A stretch of 64,000 nucleotides of DNA from Agapanthus africanus (GCA_030015575.1 JASDDO010000019.1:511162986-511226985), one strand, 5' to 3'. Counted from the first letter of the stretch, positions 11,549 to 23,050 are shown. Program-made: numbers and translations. The notes: generated from the letters alone by a model not told the origin.

Positions 11549-11755
11549 CTGCGTTTGTTGACCTTGTCAAGGCGCAGTGTGCGGCAGCTAACCAGTATTT
11601 ATCTGCTTATGCATATGATGCAGATTGGGTTAGGGTAGTCGTGCGGCCTTGTTGACCTTGTCAAGGGTCGTGCGGGTGGGTTTGATTCAATCAAGAAATA
11701 ACGGGTTGAAATTGACTTGCGGTCTATGGTTTGTTGACCTTGTCAAGGTCATAGA
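11549..11755 (+). other. triple hairpin array, element 1
   Basis: Hairpins at 11549-11577 (CTGCG/CGCAG), 11644-11670 (CGGCC/GGTCG, one G-U) and 11723-11755 (TCTATG/CATAGA). Each encloses TGTTGACCTTGTCAAGG, whose arms TTGAC/GTCAA pair perfectly around CTT. Confidence 0.78.
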
Positions 11756-12379
11756 TCGTTCGGGGCAAAATATTATCGGGAATTTCAAGTGTTGAAATTT
11801 GCAATGAGATTGCATACCTTCTATGAGATAGTTGGATCCCGATACCCGCTGCGAGTAAGAGTTACTCCTGGGAGAGTTTTACACATTGCAACTAGCCGAT
11901 CAAGTAGGTGTCTAGAAAGGTGTCAACGGGGTTACGCCTCTGGGAAAACGAGGTTTACATTAATTAGGTTCGTGCGAAAGCACGGAGGACCTCCCTCAAA
12001 GTACCGACACTGGCCTGGCAGAAAGATTGTCGAACTTGTAGCGTGTAATTAATCCCGGCTAGTCTTTCCTTTTAGGGTTTGAAGGAAGATTTGATAAAAA
12101 CAGTGGGAGCCATCCTGATTAGATAAAATAATAACCAATCTGATCTTGTAAGAGCATACGCTGAGTGTTTTCTTCTCTCTCTCTCTCCAGGTAGCGACCA
12201 TTTCACGCCTTAATCAAGATAATAATACGGATGTATTGACCGAACCCACTTGTTATACTGAGCTGGGGAACGTTAGTCCCTCTCCAACTTATAATTGTTA
12301 TAAGACAGAGCAGGAAATTGGGGAATACCAGAATTCCTATGCCGCCCAAACGAAGAAAGTGCATATGATGCATCTCCTT

Positions 12380-14965
12380 CGGGTGTGTTCATTACTAGAG
12401 AACTGTTTCTCAGTATCCTTTACGTCCTGAGTATTTGATACCGGATCAGGATCCCAGATATGTAATCTGTTACATAGGGCTACAGAAAGGTAGAAAACTG
12501 AGAACGGGTGATAAGTTTCATGAGACAGAAAACGGTGCAAGTGTTGCAGCCAGGTCTGTTGGTCACTGTCACCCTGTATTCCAAATACATTGATTCTGAA
12601 CGAATGTTATTAGATACCGAACCTGATATACAAAATCATATCAGTCTCTTTATTATTAAAGAAATGATAAAATTTTGTATTGTTGGATAATGTTTTGAAC
12701 ATTTCCTATATCAAAAGTTGATCGGTTCAGGCACGTTATCTAAAAGCATTGATGTTCTAAATCAAACTACAGTTCTTAGTATACGGAACACACACAAGAG
12801 TAAGAGTTCAGAAATGAACGAATTCTTCTTGAGGTATTGTAGACTAGGTCATATCAATGTGACCCGACTAGCTGAAGTTATAAATAGATGCATATTTAAA
12901 TCAGTTTGAATTTACATCTTATGAAACTTGCCAGTCATGCCACAAAGATAAGATGACCATAGCTCTGTTTATAGGAAACAGAGAAAGAGTTAGTGAACTC
13001 TTGGGATGATACATGTTGATGTATGTAGGTCCCCTGTCTACACATGCCAAGACTGGTTCTTTGTACTTCATTACATTCTCTGATGATCTCTTTAGATTCA
13101 GACATATGTTCCTGTTGAAACACAAGTCCGAACCTTTTGAGATGTTCACAGAATATAAGTTAGAAGTAGAGAACCAAAATACGGGTATAAGTATTATGTC
13201 CTTTGATGTGATCGAGGAGGAGAATACTTGAGCATGGAAATCCTGGACTATTCTAAAGGAGAATGAGATTCTCTCTCAGCATTACTCCTCCGTATACACC
13301 ATAGCACGATGGTATATCGGGGCGGAGCAATAACACCCTATGTGATAAGGTGTGCTCTATGATGAGTACTACTGAGTTACCTATTTCCTTTTGGGAGTTA
13401 TGCACTTGAGAAGCTGCATACCTATTGAATAGGGTTCAAATCAAATCAGTTGCCTACCACTTCATATGTGATATGGAATGGGAAGAGCCCATGTCTTAAG
13501 CTACTTAAGATTTGGGGTTGACCGACCTATATCTAAAAGCAAAATCCGGACAAGCTCGAGGCAAGGTCTGTAATGTAGAACTGGAAAGGTTCCAGCTATA
13601 CAAACTACAGCAGATGATTTGATGAAACCAAAGAATTCAGTAGTAACCAACGAACCTCAGCCTCTCCGCCGATCTAGTAAGGTTCCTCACCCGCCTGAGA
13701 GATACTTCGGTTACTCTATGACAGTGGGAGCGTGGATTGCATCATGAGATGATGACCCAGATAGTTTCGAGCTGGCCATCAGGAGTGGGACTCTGTAAGA
13801 ATGGCTAGATGCTTAGTGATCTGAGATGGAATCCATGTACACCAACAAAGTATGGACTTTGGTTGCTATATCTGAAGGGTTAAATCCCCATCAGGAGCAA
13901 GTATATCTTGAGAAGATTACTTGGTGTAGATGGAAAAGTTGAGACTTTCAAAGCTAGGCTTGTTAAAGCTTTTCGTCATCGACCAGGCGTGGATAATGAT
14001 GAAACCTTTTCAAGTGGCTATGCTTAAGTCCATCCAGATCCTACTAGCCACGGCTACATACCATGACTACGATATCTGGCGGTTGGGTGCCATGACTGCT
14101 TTTCTAAATGATGTTTTAGAAGAAAACGTCTATAAGTACACAGCCAGAGGACTTCGTAGACAGTTGGAGCAGCGGAAACGTGTACAAGATGCTTTATAGG
14201 ATAAAGCAGGCATCGCGGAGTTGGAACGTCTGTTTTGATGTAGTTGTCAAAAAGTTTGACTTCATCAAAATGGTAGATGAACCTTGTATATACAAAAAGG
14301 TAGTAGGGAGTATGGTGGTGATCCTCGTAGAGTACGTGGATGACATACTCTTGATAAGAAAGGAGTTTCCTATGCTACGCTCGGTCAATCTCCACTTATC
14401 ACAATGATTCTCCATATAGGATCAAAGTGATACCTCCTAAATCCTGAGTTATCATCTATGAGATAGATGTAATTGGATGCTAGGAATCTCACTAGTAGTA
14501 GTAAGATGGTATCAATCGATCCTGAGGAGAATCACTGGAAGGGTTCCAGGGTGATAAAGACGACTGAATATCAGTCACAGGCATTGTCTTTACCCTCAGT
14601 GAAGGGACGGTATGTTGGAAGAGTTCCAAGCTAGATACCGTGGCATACTAGACGATTAAGGCTGGATACATCGCTACTTAAGATGCTACCAAAGAGGCTG
14701 TCTAGGTGTATATATTTGTTCATGAGATGAACTCTGTTCCTCCCATTGTGTGACAATGGAGTTGTGGCTTATGCCAAGGAACGTCCGTCCCATCATTGAT
14801 CCAGACATATTCTAAGGCAGTATTACCTGATCATGGAGATGGTTGATCTCCAGGGGATCGAGGTTAGGAGAGTAGACTCAGAGAACAACACGGCGGATCC
14901 ACTCACGAAGGCCTATTCCCAGAGAGAGACTTTTATGGGATGGTTGAGTATAAGATACTACAACC
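12380..14965 (+). pseudogene. element 1 pol remnant
   Basis: Heavily degraded copia pol. Recognisable in order: protease edge near 12390-12460 (the DTGSGSH region is out of frame with stops), integrase zinc region at 12790-12900 (RYCRLGHIN), integrase core at 13013-13231 (VGPLSTHAKTG, FITFSDD), linker at 13640-13830, reverse transcriptase at 13930-14407 with EYVDDILL preserved, and RNase H remnants to about 14950. Stops and shifts occur every 100-300 bases. Gag is absent apart from a few codons before the protease. It cannot encode working enzymes. Confidence 0.88.
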
Positions 14966-14988
14966 ACTGCTATCAGATGGCCCTAGTG

Positions 14989-15000
14989 CAAGTGGGAGAT
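14989..15000 (+). other. polypurine tract, element 1
   Basis: CAAGTGGGAGAT directly before the 3' LTR; purine-rich plus-strand primer, shared in form with elements 2, 3 and 4. Confidence 0.88.
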
Positions 15001-17200
15001 TGTTAGTTATATGTATGCCCTAGAGGCCATTACTGTACATAGGATGTATATTGTAGTGGATGCTGGGACATATATAGGGAGGACTTTCTTGCTCGACATG
15101 ATAGTATGCTATCTGGTTACTCTTTACCTTAACGTGTATACTGATTGTCTCTCTGTTACATGTTGGTAAAGCCCTTAGGATGTGTACTTGACTACCTGGA
15201 CTATGATGCGGATCATACTAGTGGGGACATGGTAGTCCATAAGTACATCCTTCAAGGTCCCTAGTCGTGGGTGTATCGAGACGGGGCATCGATATACCAG
15301 AGTAGACTAGCGTATACCTTCTCGACCCATACAGATGGGCGATGGATGATCCCATATCCATTGGTGTTTGACATCGGAGATGATATACGGGTGATCAGTG
15401 AAGACTGGGTACACTGGACGGACTCGCCGAGAACTCCCAGATGGTATTATACCTTACGTCAGATGGCAGTTCTCTGGTGACACTGGTACAGAGTAGTCTG
15501 TTGACCCAAGATCGTCATAGAGTCTTGTGTGGTTCCCACTGTGCTTTGATTTCCACCTTACCACGTCCAAGAGGGCGTGCAAAACGGTGGTTTTTGGGTA
15601 CAGTCCCGAATCACATGGAGGCAATGAGCGATAGGAGGGGATTCGTCTCTCCCGGTATAGGGAGTTGATGTTGCGCTGTGTTCGATTGGCTAGGGTTGCT
15701 GAGATTTACTGGTAAGTGTTACCTGTAGTTTCTCAAACTGTTATAGACCTCATATCGACACGACTTATCGAGCTATTGGGGTATGACGTTTACCACCCCT
15801 AGGCGAGATATGCGATATATCAGACTACGAGACCGGACTGTACGGTAAGTGTTACTGGTTGGATTCACAGGAGTATGAGCGGTCTTGCTCGTCGATCTTC
15901 TGATCGCTCAATACCCGGGTGGCCTTTACGTTTAGTAGACCGCTTGCGGCTTGTGGATGCTTGATATGATCATCATCTGCTGCCGGCGTATTGACGAATC
16001 TTTAGAGTCCTACACAGAGGTTTCCTGGCTCAAGCGAAACGAAATAGGAGCGCATATGAGATATGTGCGGGACCGAGAATAATGCGTGTATGTGATACCG
16101 TATTCCATTCTCGCGATGAATGTATCGATTGGTTGTATGCGATATAACCTAGTTATCGAATCGAGGATTAATTCGATAAGCCGATACATTGAATATTAGT
16201 CGGTCATATGCGATATGACAGGATCGTTAAATCAAGTGTTGATTTAATGATTTAATGTATAATTATATATTTGATATATTACTTTGCATTAACTAGTATT
16301 GGTTCATTTTAAATGGATTTTCTCACTTGTAGTTCACAAGTTGTATATGTGATATACTTTTGTGCACTACATTGTGTCATGTTTGATGATGCATGTAAAT
16401 TGGCTTTGTGTTAAGACTTAAACCATGGTTATGATAATGGTTAGGGTTTTGATTTATTCACTTATTTATTTATCCATTCTTTCTTGACAAATAAATAAAG
16501 GAAAACAAAATGGTTTCTTTTTATCATGAAGCTTGTTGAAGCTTCATGAAGCTTTGACTAAAGTGACCATTTTATCTTCATCCTTAACCCTAACCATTCC
16601 CACTAACTATGGTCTATTCTCTACACCTAACCAAGGTTAGAAGATGATAAGTATTCATTTTAATTATTCTTTTAAAAAAACTTATCATAATATTATCATC
16701 TTCTTCTTCTTCTTCTTCAAGAAGAAATAGCTTGATAGCTTCAATGGTGATTTGAGAAAAAGAGTGAGAAATCCAATTCTAAAGTGAACCCACTTCCTAT
16801 TTCTTCATCCTCTACCTCTTGCCAAGTAGTTTAGGGTGTTTTCTTCACAAGTTTCATGACTTGGTGAAGTGGGAGCTTGATCTTGTGATGCCTCGACGTA
16901 GATCATCTTCGGCATCGTAGTCGATGACCTAGCCCGCCCATTTCTCCGATGAAACCGACGCTAGAGCCCGGGATTCTATTTGGACAGCGAGGAGACTTCA
17001 TCATGGAGCTATGCAGGTGGAGGACCGGATCTACAAAGGTTGTATTTCCGTTCTTTTAGTTAAGTTGTTAACTAGTTTCATTGTTTCGCCTAAAATTCTA
17101 GTTAACGATCCGTATTAGAGTTTCTCGGCACTTGTAAAAGTTTGAAATTGGCATGGTTGATACCATATGAGACCTCATTAGCGTGCCTAGGAACCCTACA
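15001..17200 (+). repeat. 3' LTR of element 1
   Basis: 2200 bp, partner of 6820-9039. It lacks a roughly 20-bp stretch (the ATAACCGGAAATCCCTGGCC region near 7511) and carries about 30-35 substitutions. The GAA/TTC array is retained unchanged at 16528-16555. Confidence 0.96.
16528..16555 (+). promoter_or_regulatory. heat-shock-element-like array in element 1 3' LTR
   Basis: Same six-unit array as in the 5' LTR, with no substitutions while flanking LTR sequence has changed. Confidence 0.5.
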
Positions 17201-17663
17201 ACCTGATCCAGGGAAACCCTCTGTGTGGGACTCTAAAGACTTGACAGTACGCTGGCAGTGCGTTTAACCATAAGTCCACCAGTGGCACTAGCTGTACGTA
17301 ACGGCAACCCAGGTACATGTCAAAAAGGAGGCCGATGAGAGAACTCGTCCGAAACCTCTACTGGGCCTGTCCGTGACAATATCCATGCGGTTCGGTCTGT
17401 TCGTCTGAGAGTATCGCATGTAAGGTCTAGGGGGTGAAAAACGTCAGACACCTAATAACCATACAAGTCATGTCAGTGTGGCTCAAGACCATCCGAGAAT
17501 ATACGGGTCCGTCCACCAGTAATTCTCAGTTAGCCATGGCAAGGGACTTATGGTAATGACCAACAGATCACTATGCGATATTGACTCCCTATACCGGGAG
17601 AGATGAATCCCCAACAGTCGCTCACTGCCTCCATGTGGCTCGGGACTGTACCCAACTAAAACC
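17201..17663 (-). repeat. copia B 3' LTR, fragment 2 of 3
   Basis: Continuation of 6063-6819 after element 1; starts with the second ACCTG and ends with AAACC (17659-17663), the left duplication of element 2. It carries the LTR core (CTGTGTGGGACTCTAAAGAC and following) also seen near 5050. Confidence 0.87.
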
Positions 17664-19899
17664 TGTTGGAGATAGTGCCCTCAGAGTCAATTATTAGGTC
17701 ATAGGTACGTGATTGTAATGATTGAGGGAGGACCTATCCCGGTAGGACAGTCTTACTCGAGATGATAGTATGCTATCTGGTTTACCTTTATCATCGTGTA
17801 CTGCTTGAGGTGACCTGACACGTCGCTATTACACGTTGATAGAGCCCCTAGGATTCTTGCTTGACCACCAGCAGTATGAGGGCGATCATATAAGTGGGAG
17901 CTGGGGGTCTACAAGCTTATCCTTAAAAGGTCCCTAGTCGTGGGAGTTTCGAGACTGGGCATCGATACTCCATTAGTAGACTAGTGTATACAGTCGAGAC
18001 CCCGACGAGGGGCGGTGGCCGGTCTCACAAGCCACTGGTGTCAGTTGGATCACCTAAGATGTATACAGGTGCTCATTGGGTTATGAGTACACCGGACAGG
18101 ACTCGCCGGGAATATGCTAGTTGGTCATATACCAGACGTCAGATGGCAGTTCCCTGGTGACATGTGTGCAGGTTAGTTCATCGACCTGGGGATCGTCATT
18201 TGTCTCGTGTGAGTTCCCACTGTACTTTGATTACTACCCTACCACGGCTCAAAGGGGTCGTACAAACAGGTTTTAGTTGGGTACAGTCCCGAGCCACATG
18301 GAGGCAGTGAGCGTATTTTCAGGGGTTCGTCTCTCCCGGTATTGGGGGTGAGGTCGTGCTGTGTCTAGGAGAGCCATTACACAAAGTCCTTGGCCAAGGC
18401 AAGGAGATTTACTGGTAGGTATTCCAGTAGTATCTCAGGGTGTTCTGGGCTACACTCCGACACGACTTGTACCGCTTTTGGGGGTCTGACTTTTACCAAC
18501 CCCCTAGGCCCGCCATGCGATACTCATAGACGAACAGACCGGACTGCACGGATATTGTCACTGACAGGCTCAGTTGGGTGTCGGGGTGAGCTTCCTCATC
18601 GACGTCCCATTTGGTCAGTACCTGGTAGCCCGTCACGTATTGGCTTATACCTCTGACGTGCTAGTGGTTAAATCCACAACCAAGGTGTTGACGAGTCTTT
18701 AGAGTCCCCCACATTCAGTTACTCAGCTTTCGGGCGAAAGGTTGTAGAGACCGTATGGAGATATGGCAAGGTCCGATCAGATACGTGCGGTATTGCACGG
18801 ATCAGGATCGGACAGTTTGTACTATAGGCCGTATTGGTATATGGCAGGGTTCGATCAGATACGTGCGGTATTGCATGGATCAGGATCGAACAGATATTAC
18901 TAGCCGGTTTTGGTATAAGCCGGATTCTAGTATAGTACAGTGGAGATTTTGTCTCATTGCATTTGTATTTCGGTCGAAATACAGATGCGGGTGTGTATGC
19001 ACAGTATCGGGGTTTTCCTGTAATTTATTATAGGACCAGTTTTCTGGAGTTGCCAGTTTGCTTTCCGTTTCGGCCAATTTCCATTGTTCCGTTCATTGGC
19101 CGAAGATTGGTGGAGGAGGGTTTATTTGCATTGTTGCAAATAGGCATTTGTGGAGGGGGTCTTTGCATTTTATCTTATCATGATGGTTTTCATGATGAGC
19201 ACCATCACTTGACTTCTTCTTCTCATGATGGCTTGACTTTTTGAAGCCATCATGCATGAGATGATGGTTGCCTTTGTGTGTTGGATTTGTGGTGATCATT
19301 TGATTTCTCCTCATCATTTTTTTGCTTTCCAACCACCCCCCTTGTCTTAGTTTTTCTCTCTCCAATCACACTTGGAAATGGGGGGCCGGCCACTTTTGGT
19401 GGGATGAGAAAATTGCTTCTCTTTTGAGTGGGGAAAAATTGTTATTCTCATTCTTTTAGTATGCTACATTTTTCCCACCTCTCTCCAAGTTCTTTTTCCT
19501 CCACAAAAGGGCAACTCCATAATCCCAAATGAGACATGTAATCCACATTATATTCTACAGCATATCTTGGGCACGTCGAGTAGCCGGCTTCGTGCCCGAG
19601 TTGCCTCGGCATTGAGGTGGGAGCCCGTAAACATAGTAGGCGATGTGGTGCACTTCCGGCGACGAGGAGGAGACGGGACTTTTCCGCAGGAGATCGGGAC
19701 CATGACGAGAAGACCGGAGGACTTGGATCGTCGGTATATCTCTAACCCATCTTCTAGTTAGCTTAGACTTGTTAATGGTTACGATCCGGGTGTTTAGTGC
19801 GCGGTGGTGCCGGTTTGCTAAGTCCGCAAAATTTAAGTTTTTCACCGCTTCCGCATTCCGGCGTCGGATTGACGGCCGGGGCGCCGCCGTGCACTTACA
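17664..19899 (+). repeat. 5' LTR of element 2
   Basis: TGTTGGAGAT...ACTTACA. Contains a tandem duplication with 78-bp period (18771-18891) and an 11-bp inverted repeat CATGATGGCTT/AAGCCATCATG (19224-19234 and 19244-19254). Short open frames recur in the partner LTR only because the LTRs are almost identical; none resembles a protein family. Confidence 0.96.
19224..19254 (+). promoter_or_regulatory. 11-bp inverted repeat in element 2 LTR
   Basis: CATGATGGCTT and AAGCCATCATG with a 9-nt loop containing TTGAC-like sequence, repeated at 27196-27226. It lies about 650 bp before the LTR end, a zone where other families here carry different inverted repeats. Confidence 0.4.
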
Positions 19900-19900
19900 G

Positions 19901-19913
19901 TGGTATCAGAGCC
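19901..19913 (+). other. primer-binding site, element 2
   Basis: TGGTATCAGAGCC one base after the LTR; initiator Met-tRNA complement. Confidence 0.95.
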
Positions 19914-21084
19914 TCGCCATTAACTTCGTCTAGCTTTGTGTAATGTGTTTGCATTTCCGATTGATCAAAAAGTTCCAAAACCCGTATTACCTTCGCATCA
20001 GTTTCTGTTGAAAATTTTTGGTCTCGAAAATTTTTTCTGTTGGTCTCAGAATGATGTGCAGGGAGATGTAAGAACACTGGAAAAATTTCGTAGCACGATC
20101 CCTCCGTACGACCGCGGAAGGGCGGCCAAAACCCTCTTCTGGCCGCGCTTCCGCCGCAAGTTTGTGGGCTCGTGTGTTTATTTTTTTTTGCAGTGGGCTT
20201 ATGGGCTTATTTCAGGGGTTTTGGAATATTAAAATTGGGCCCATGTTTTCTGTGAGTGCTACAGTTTTGATTGGGGGCCCACTTGTTAATTTTTGGTCAA
20301 TCGGAAAATTTTAAACACATTTTTCACAGTATTTACATTATATCTGCGACCGTGAATGTCACTTGATCGGTAAATCCGGTCTAACTGCTATAGCCCGGTT
20401 AGACGGATTTGCGAACGTGATTTTCACGTTGATGTTTTGTTTTTGCTGTGATGTTGCGGATCGGTCGTGGGGGATAGCCTGGATGCAATGCTAGTACAGT
20501 TTTGGTGGTATTATGTACATTTGATATTGCGGGGCGAGCGTCCGACATGTGGACTGCCGTCACTGCCTGTTTGTATTATTATTTTGGGGCACGACCTGGT
20601 TGCGGTCGATGTACCCGTTGTATGTATATTTTACTTTCTGTACTAGGATTGCCCTGCGGAGGGGTGCACGGATAGCCGGGTTCTAGAGGGCAACAAGCCC
20701 GCATCTCATGGCATTGAGACGGAGGGGGCTTCACTCTGGGATTGGCGGGCTATTCGCCGCACTCGTAGGGGGTACAGGTTGACCCAGGAGGGGTGCCCAA
20801 GTTGCCGGATTCCGTGAAGTGCTGGGTGGTCCATTCACGGCGCTGAAGGGGGCTGCCTCGCTTCAGGTTTTGGCGGGTGACTTGCTGCGCCCGTAGGGGT
20901 CTAGGATTTCATTGCACAGGCTATCCACACGACCAGGGGAACGTCGGGTTTCAGCGGCTCTGTGAAACCCGGGGATCCCAGATATCTGTATTGTTTCTGT
21001 GATGCTGTTCATTCTCTGTGATGTTGCATTTTATTCACGCCTTGAGCGAAATACTATATATTGGTATATATATTAGTAGATGTT

Positions 21085-21187
21085 GTATATGTTTTACATC
21101 CGCGCTAGTCCAGTCCCCGCTCTGTCGTTAGTTAGCTAACCTAACGGGTAATGACGGGACCCAGTGGCGAATGCGGATGGCATATAC
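21085..21187 (+). other. conserved leader domain, element 2
   Basis: Closed by GTATATG (21085-21091) and CATATAC (21181-21187). In the sister elements the arms are CTTATG/CATAAG, so both strands of the stem have changed together. Confidence 0.7.
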
Positions 21188-21334
21188 GTACATCAGTATA
21201 TTTTCGTTCTTTTTGGTGTGATCAATTGATGGGACTGCATTGATTCGGATCAATGCAAGTTAAAAACAAACCTAATCTGATGTTGTTGGAACACTTTTTC
21301 AAAAAGCTGTTATTGCAAGGACGTTCACTTTTGT

Positions 21335-21565
21335 TTTGCATCGTGATATTCAGTTGGAATATCCTGCTCCTCAGTCGACGAGGCAAGGGCCGAGATCCCT
21401 TCACCGGGAGTGACCCCTTGGACAAAAGTTTGCGTCGGGGCATTAACTTCACTATAGCCGATTACTTTCGCTTTGCATCGCGGTATTCATTTGGAATATC
21501 CTGCACCCCATTCTACGGGGAAAGAGCCGAGATCCCTTCACCGGGAGTGACCTCTTTAGCAACGG
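21335..21565 (+). repeat. doubled 137-nt-spaced module in element 2 leader
   Basis: Units beginning TTTGCATCG at 21335 and 21472, each with a small hairpin (CCTC/GAGG at 21369-21383; CCCC/GGGG at 21506-21520) and CTTCACCGGGAGTGACC. Homologous to the pair in element 1; stem sequences differ with pairing kept. Confidence 0.7.
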
Positions 21566-21693
21566 TTTTCGTCACTATATTTTTAAAAGCTATCCGTTCC
21601 TTCAACGATATCAAGTTCTTTACGTTAAAGGTTTTCGCCAGAAACCATTCGTAGCCCTCCGTCGTTTCATATGGGTAGTCAATAGTATTCAAG

Positions 21694-21903
21694 CTGTGTT
21701 TGTTGGCCAAAGTCAAGGCACAGTGTTTGGTAGCTGTTGGTTATTCATATGCAGCATAGATAGATGCGTTGGTTTGGGGCAGTCGTATAGCCTTGTTGGC
21801 CAAAGTCAAGGGCTTGTGCGGGTGGGCTCAAATTAACCTGGAGAATGACGGGCAGAACTTGACATGTGACTTATGATTTGTTGGCCAAAGTCAAGGTCAT
21901 AAG
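21694..21903 (+). other. triple hairpin array, element 2
   Basis: Hairpins at 21694-21723 (CTGTG/CACAG), 21789-21814 (AGCC/GGCT) and 21870-21903 (CTTATGA/TCATAAG). All enclose TTGTTGGCCAAAGTCAAGG, with inner arms TTGGC/GTCAA (one G-U) around CAAA. Confidence 0.78.
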
Positions 21904-22309
21904 AGCATGGGGCAAAAATCTCATCGGGAGTTTCAAAAGAACTGAAACTTGCCAGATATGCGCATACCTTCTGGAGTGTGATAGCGTGAGCGGATTCCGT
22001 CACGTTGTCATGCGATGAGAGTTGGATCCCGATTCCCACTGATGAGTTAGTTTACTCCTCGGGTGACCCCGACTAATTCTTCTTTCAGGTTTGGAGGAGA
22101 ATATGAGGTACAGTGGGAGGTTTCCAGATTAGATAAATTGGTGACCATTCTGATCTTGGTTAGAGTGCACGCTGAGTGTTTCTTTTCTCTCTCTCTTTGG
22201 CAGCGACCATTGACCTGACCCTAAGACTATGACTCAGTGACCAAATTAACCGAACCTTCTTAAACACTGGCTTTTGGATTGTCAGAGTTGCAAACCTCAT
22301 TGCCACTCC

Positions 22310-23050
22310 TACTTTTACCCTTTTCTCCAGGACACCCCGTATTACTACGAACGTCCACTTCCATTGGACAAAGCCATCGTATGGTTAGATACGAACTCGA
22401 AAGAATTTATTCGAGGATGGTTTCAGGTTCTGGAGAAAACGGATAGGATTATTCAGTTGTCTTTTCCTTTTACCCTCTCTCAGGTTACGAGTACTCCTTG
22501 GTTTAGGGGTAGTACACCTATTACGCAAATTGGATTGTCTTCTTCAAAACCTTAGGCTGGTGTCGACCGGTAGGGAATGAAGAAAACCAATTAGCATAAC
22601 GATGGTGTGCAGAAGGTATTAAGTTCAGACAAAGCAAGGGATTAGTAAGAGGGCAAAGTAAATTGCAACAGATATTCACGACCAAACCAAATATTTCGTT
22701 ACCACTCCCTCATCACCTTTGTATTTCTCCAGGACACTCCGTATCACTACGAAGATCCACAGTTTATTTGGATACTCCATCGTATGGTTATATACGAACT
22801 CGAAAGGAACTTGTTCCAGTTCGGGGATGGATTCTGGTTCAGGAGAAATAGGAATAAGGTTTATTCGGTTGTCTTTTATCTTCACCCTCTCTCATTGCGG
22901 GTGTTCCTAGGATTGGGACAGTACACCCATTATGCTTATTGGATAGTCTTCTTCCAAACCATAGGCTGGTGCCGAACGGTAGGGAAGGAAGAAAACCATT
23001 TGGCCTAAAGGGGTGTACAGAAGGTAAAGACTAAAGACATATGAAGGGAT
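22310..23050 (+). repeat. diverged 402-nt tandem duplication in place of gag
   Basis: Two copies of a roughly 330-nt block: TTTCTCCAGGACAC at 22322 and 22724, then a shared CATCGTATGGTTA-TACGAACTCGAAAG motif and GTCTTCTTC-AAACC-TAGGCTGGTG near the ends. Similarity between copies is clear but well short of identity. I do not recognise the sequence; it has no sustained open frame and does not align by eye to the gag of the sister elements. It occupies the gag position of this non-autonomous element. Confidence 0.65.

Larger units (their letters stand above)
9054..12379 (+). other. element 1 untranslated leader
   Basis: About 3.3 kb without a conserved reading frame. It holds the conserved closed domain (10939-11040), a doubled module (near 11174-11268 and 11321-11415), the triple hairpin array (11549-11755), a CGTGC/GCACG hairpin with a GAAA loop (11971-11985) and a CT tract ending in CCAG at about 12190. 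The gag start seen in the sister elements is missing; the leader passes directly into protease-like remnants. Confidence 0.8.
6820..17200 (+). mobile_element. Ty1/copia element 1, complete, non-autonomous
   Basis: Complete plus-strand element with LTRs at 6820-9039 and 15001-17200, flanked by the 5-bp duplication ACCTG (6815-6819 and 17201-17205). It has a primer site, a 3.2-kb leader, a ruined pol and a polypurine tract. Gag is essentially absent. By eye the LTRs differ by roughly 30-35 substitutions plus one indel of about 20 bp, so insertion is fairly recent, whereas pol is far more decayed than in element 3. That mismatch suggests the parent copy was already defective and moved with proteins supplied in trans. 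Confidence 0.95.
19914..22203 (+). other. element 2 untranslated leader
   Basis: About 2.3 kb. Includes the closed domain (21085-21187), the doubled module (from 21335 and 21472) and the triple hairpin array (21694-21903), and ends with a CT tract and GGCAG near 22203. The GAAA-loop hairpin seen before gag in the sister elements is missing here. Confidence 0.8.

Noticed and set aside
11549-11755. CRISPR-like array (identical short repeats at about 85-nt spacing)
   Set aside because: Only three copies, each in its own hairpin, inside a plant retrotransposon leader; no cas genes and spacers are homologous between elements. Better explained as leader RNA structure.
18390-18656. Open frame of 88 codons, repeated at 26362-26628
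   Set aside because: It lies in the element 2 LTR; the duplication comes from LTR identity and the sequence has no protein-family features.
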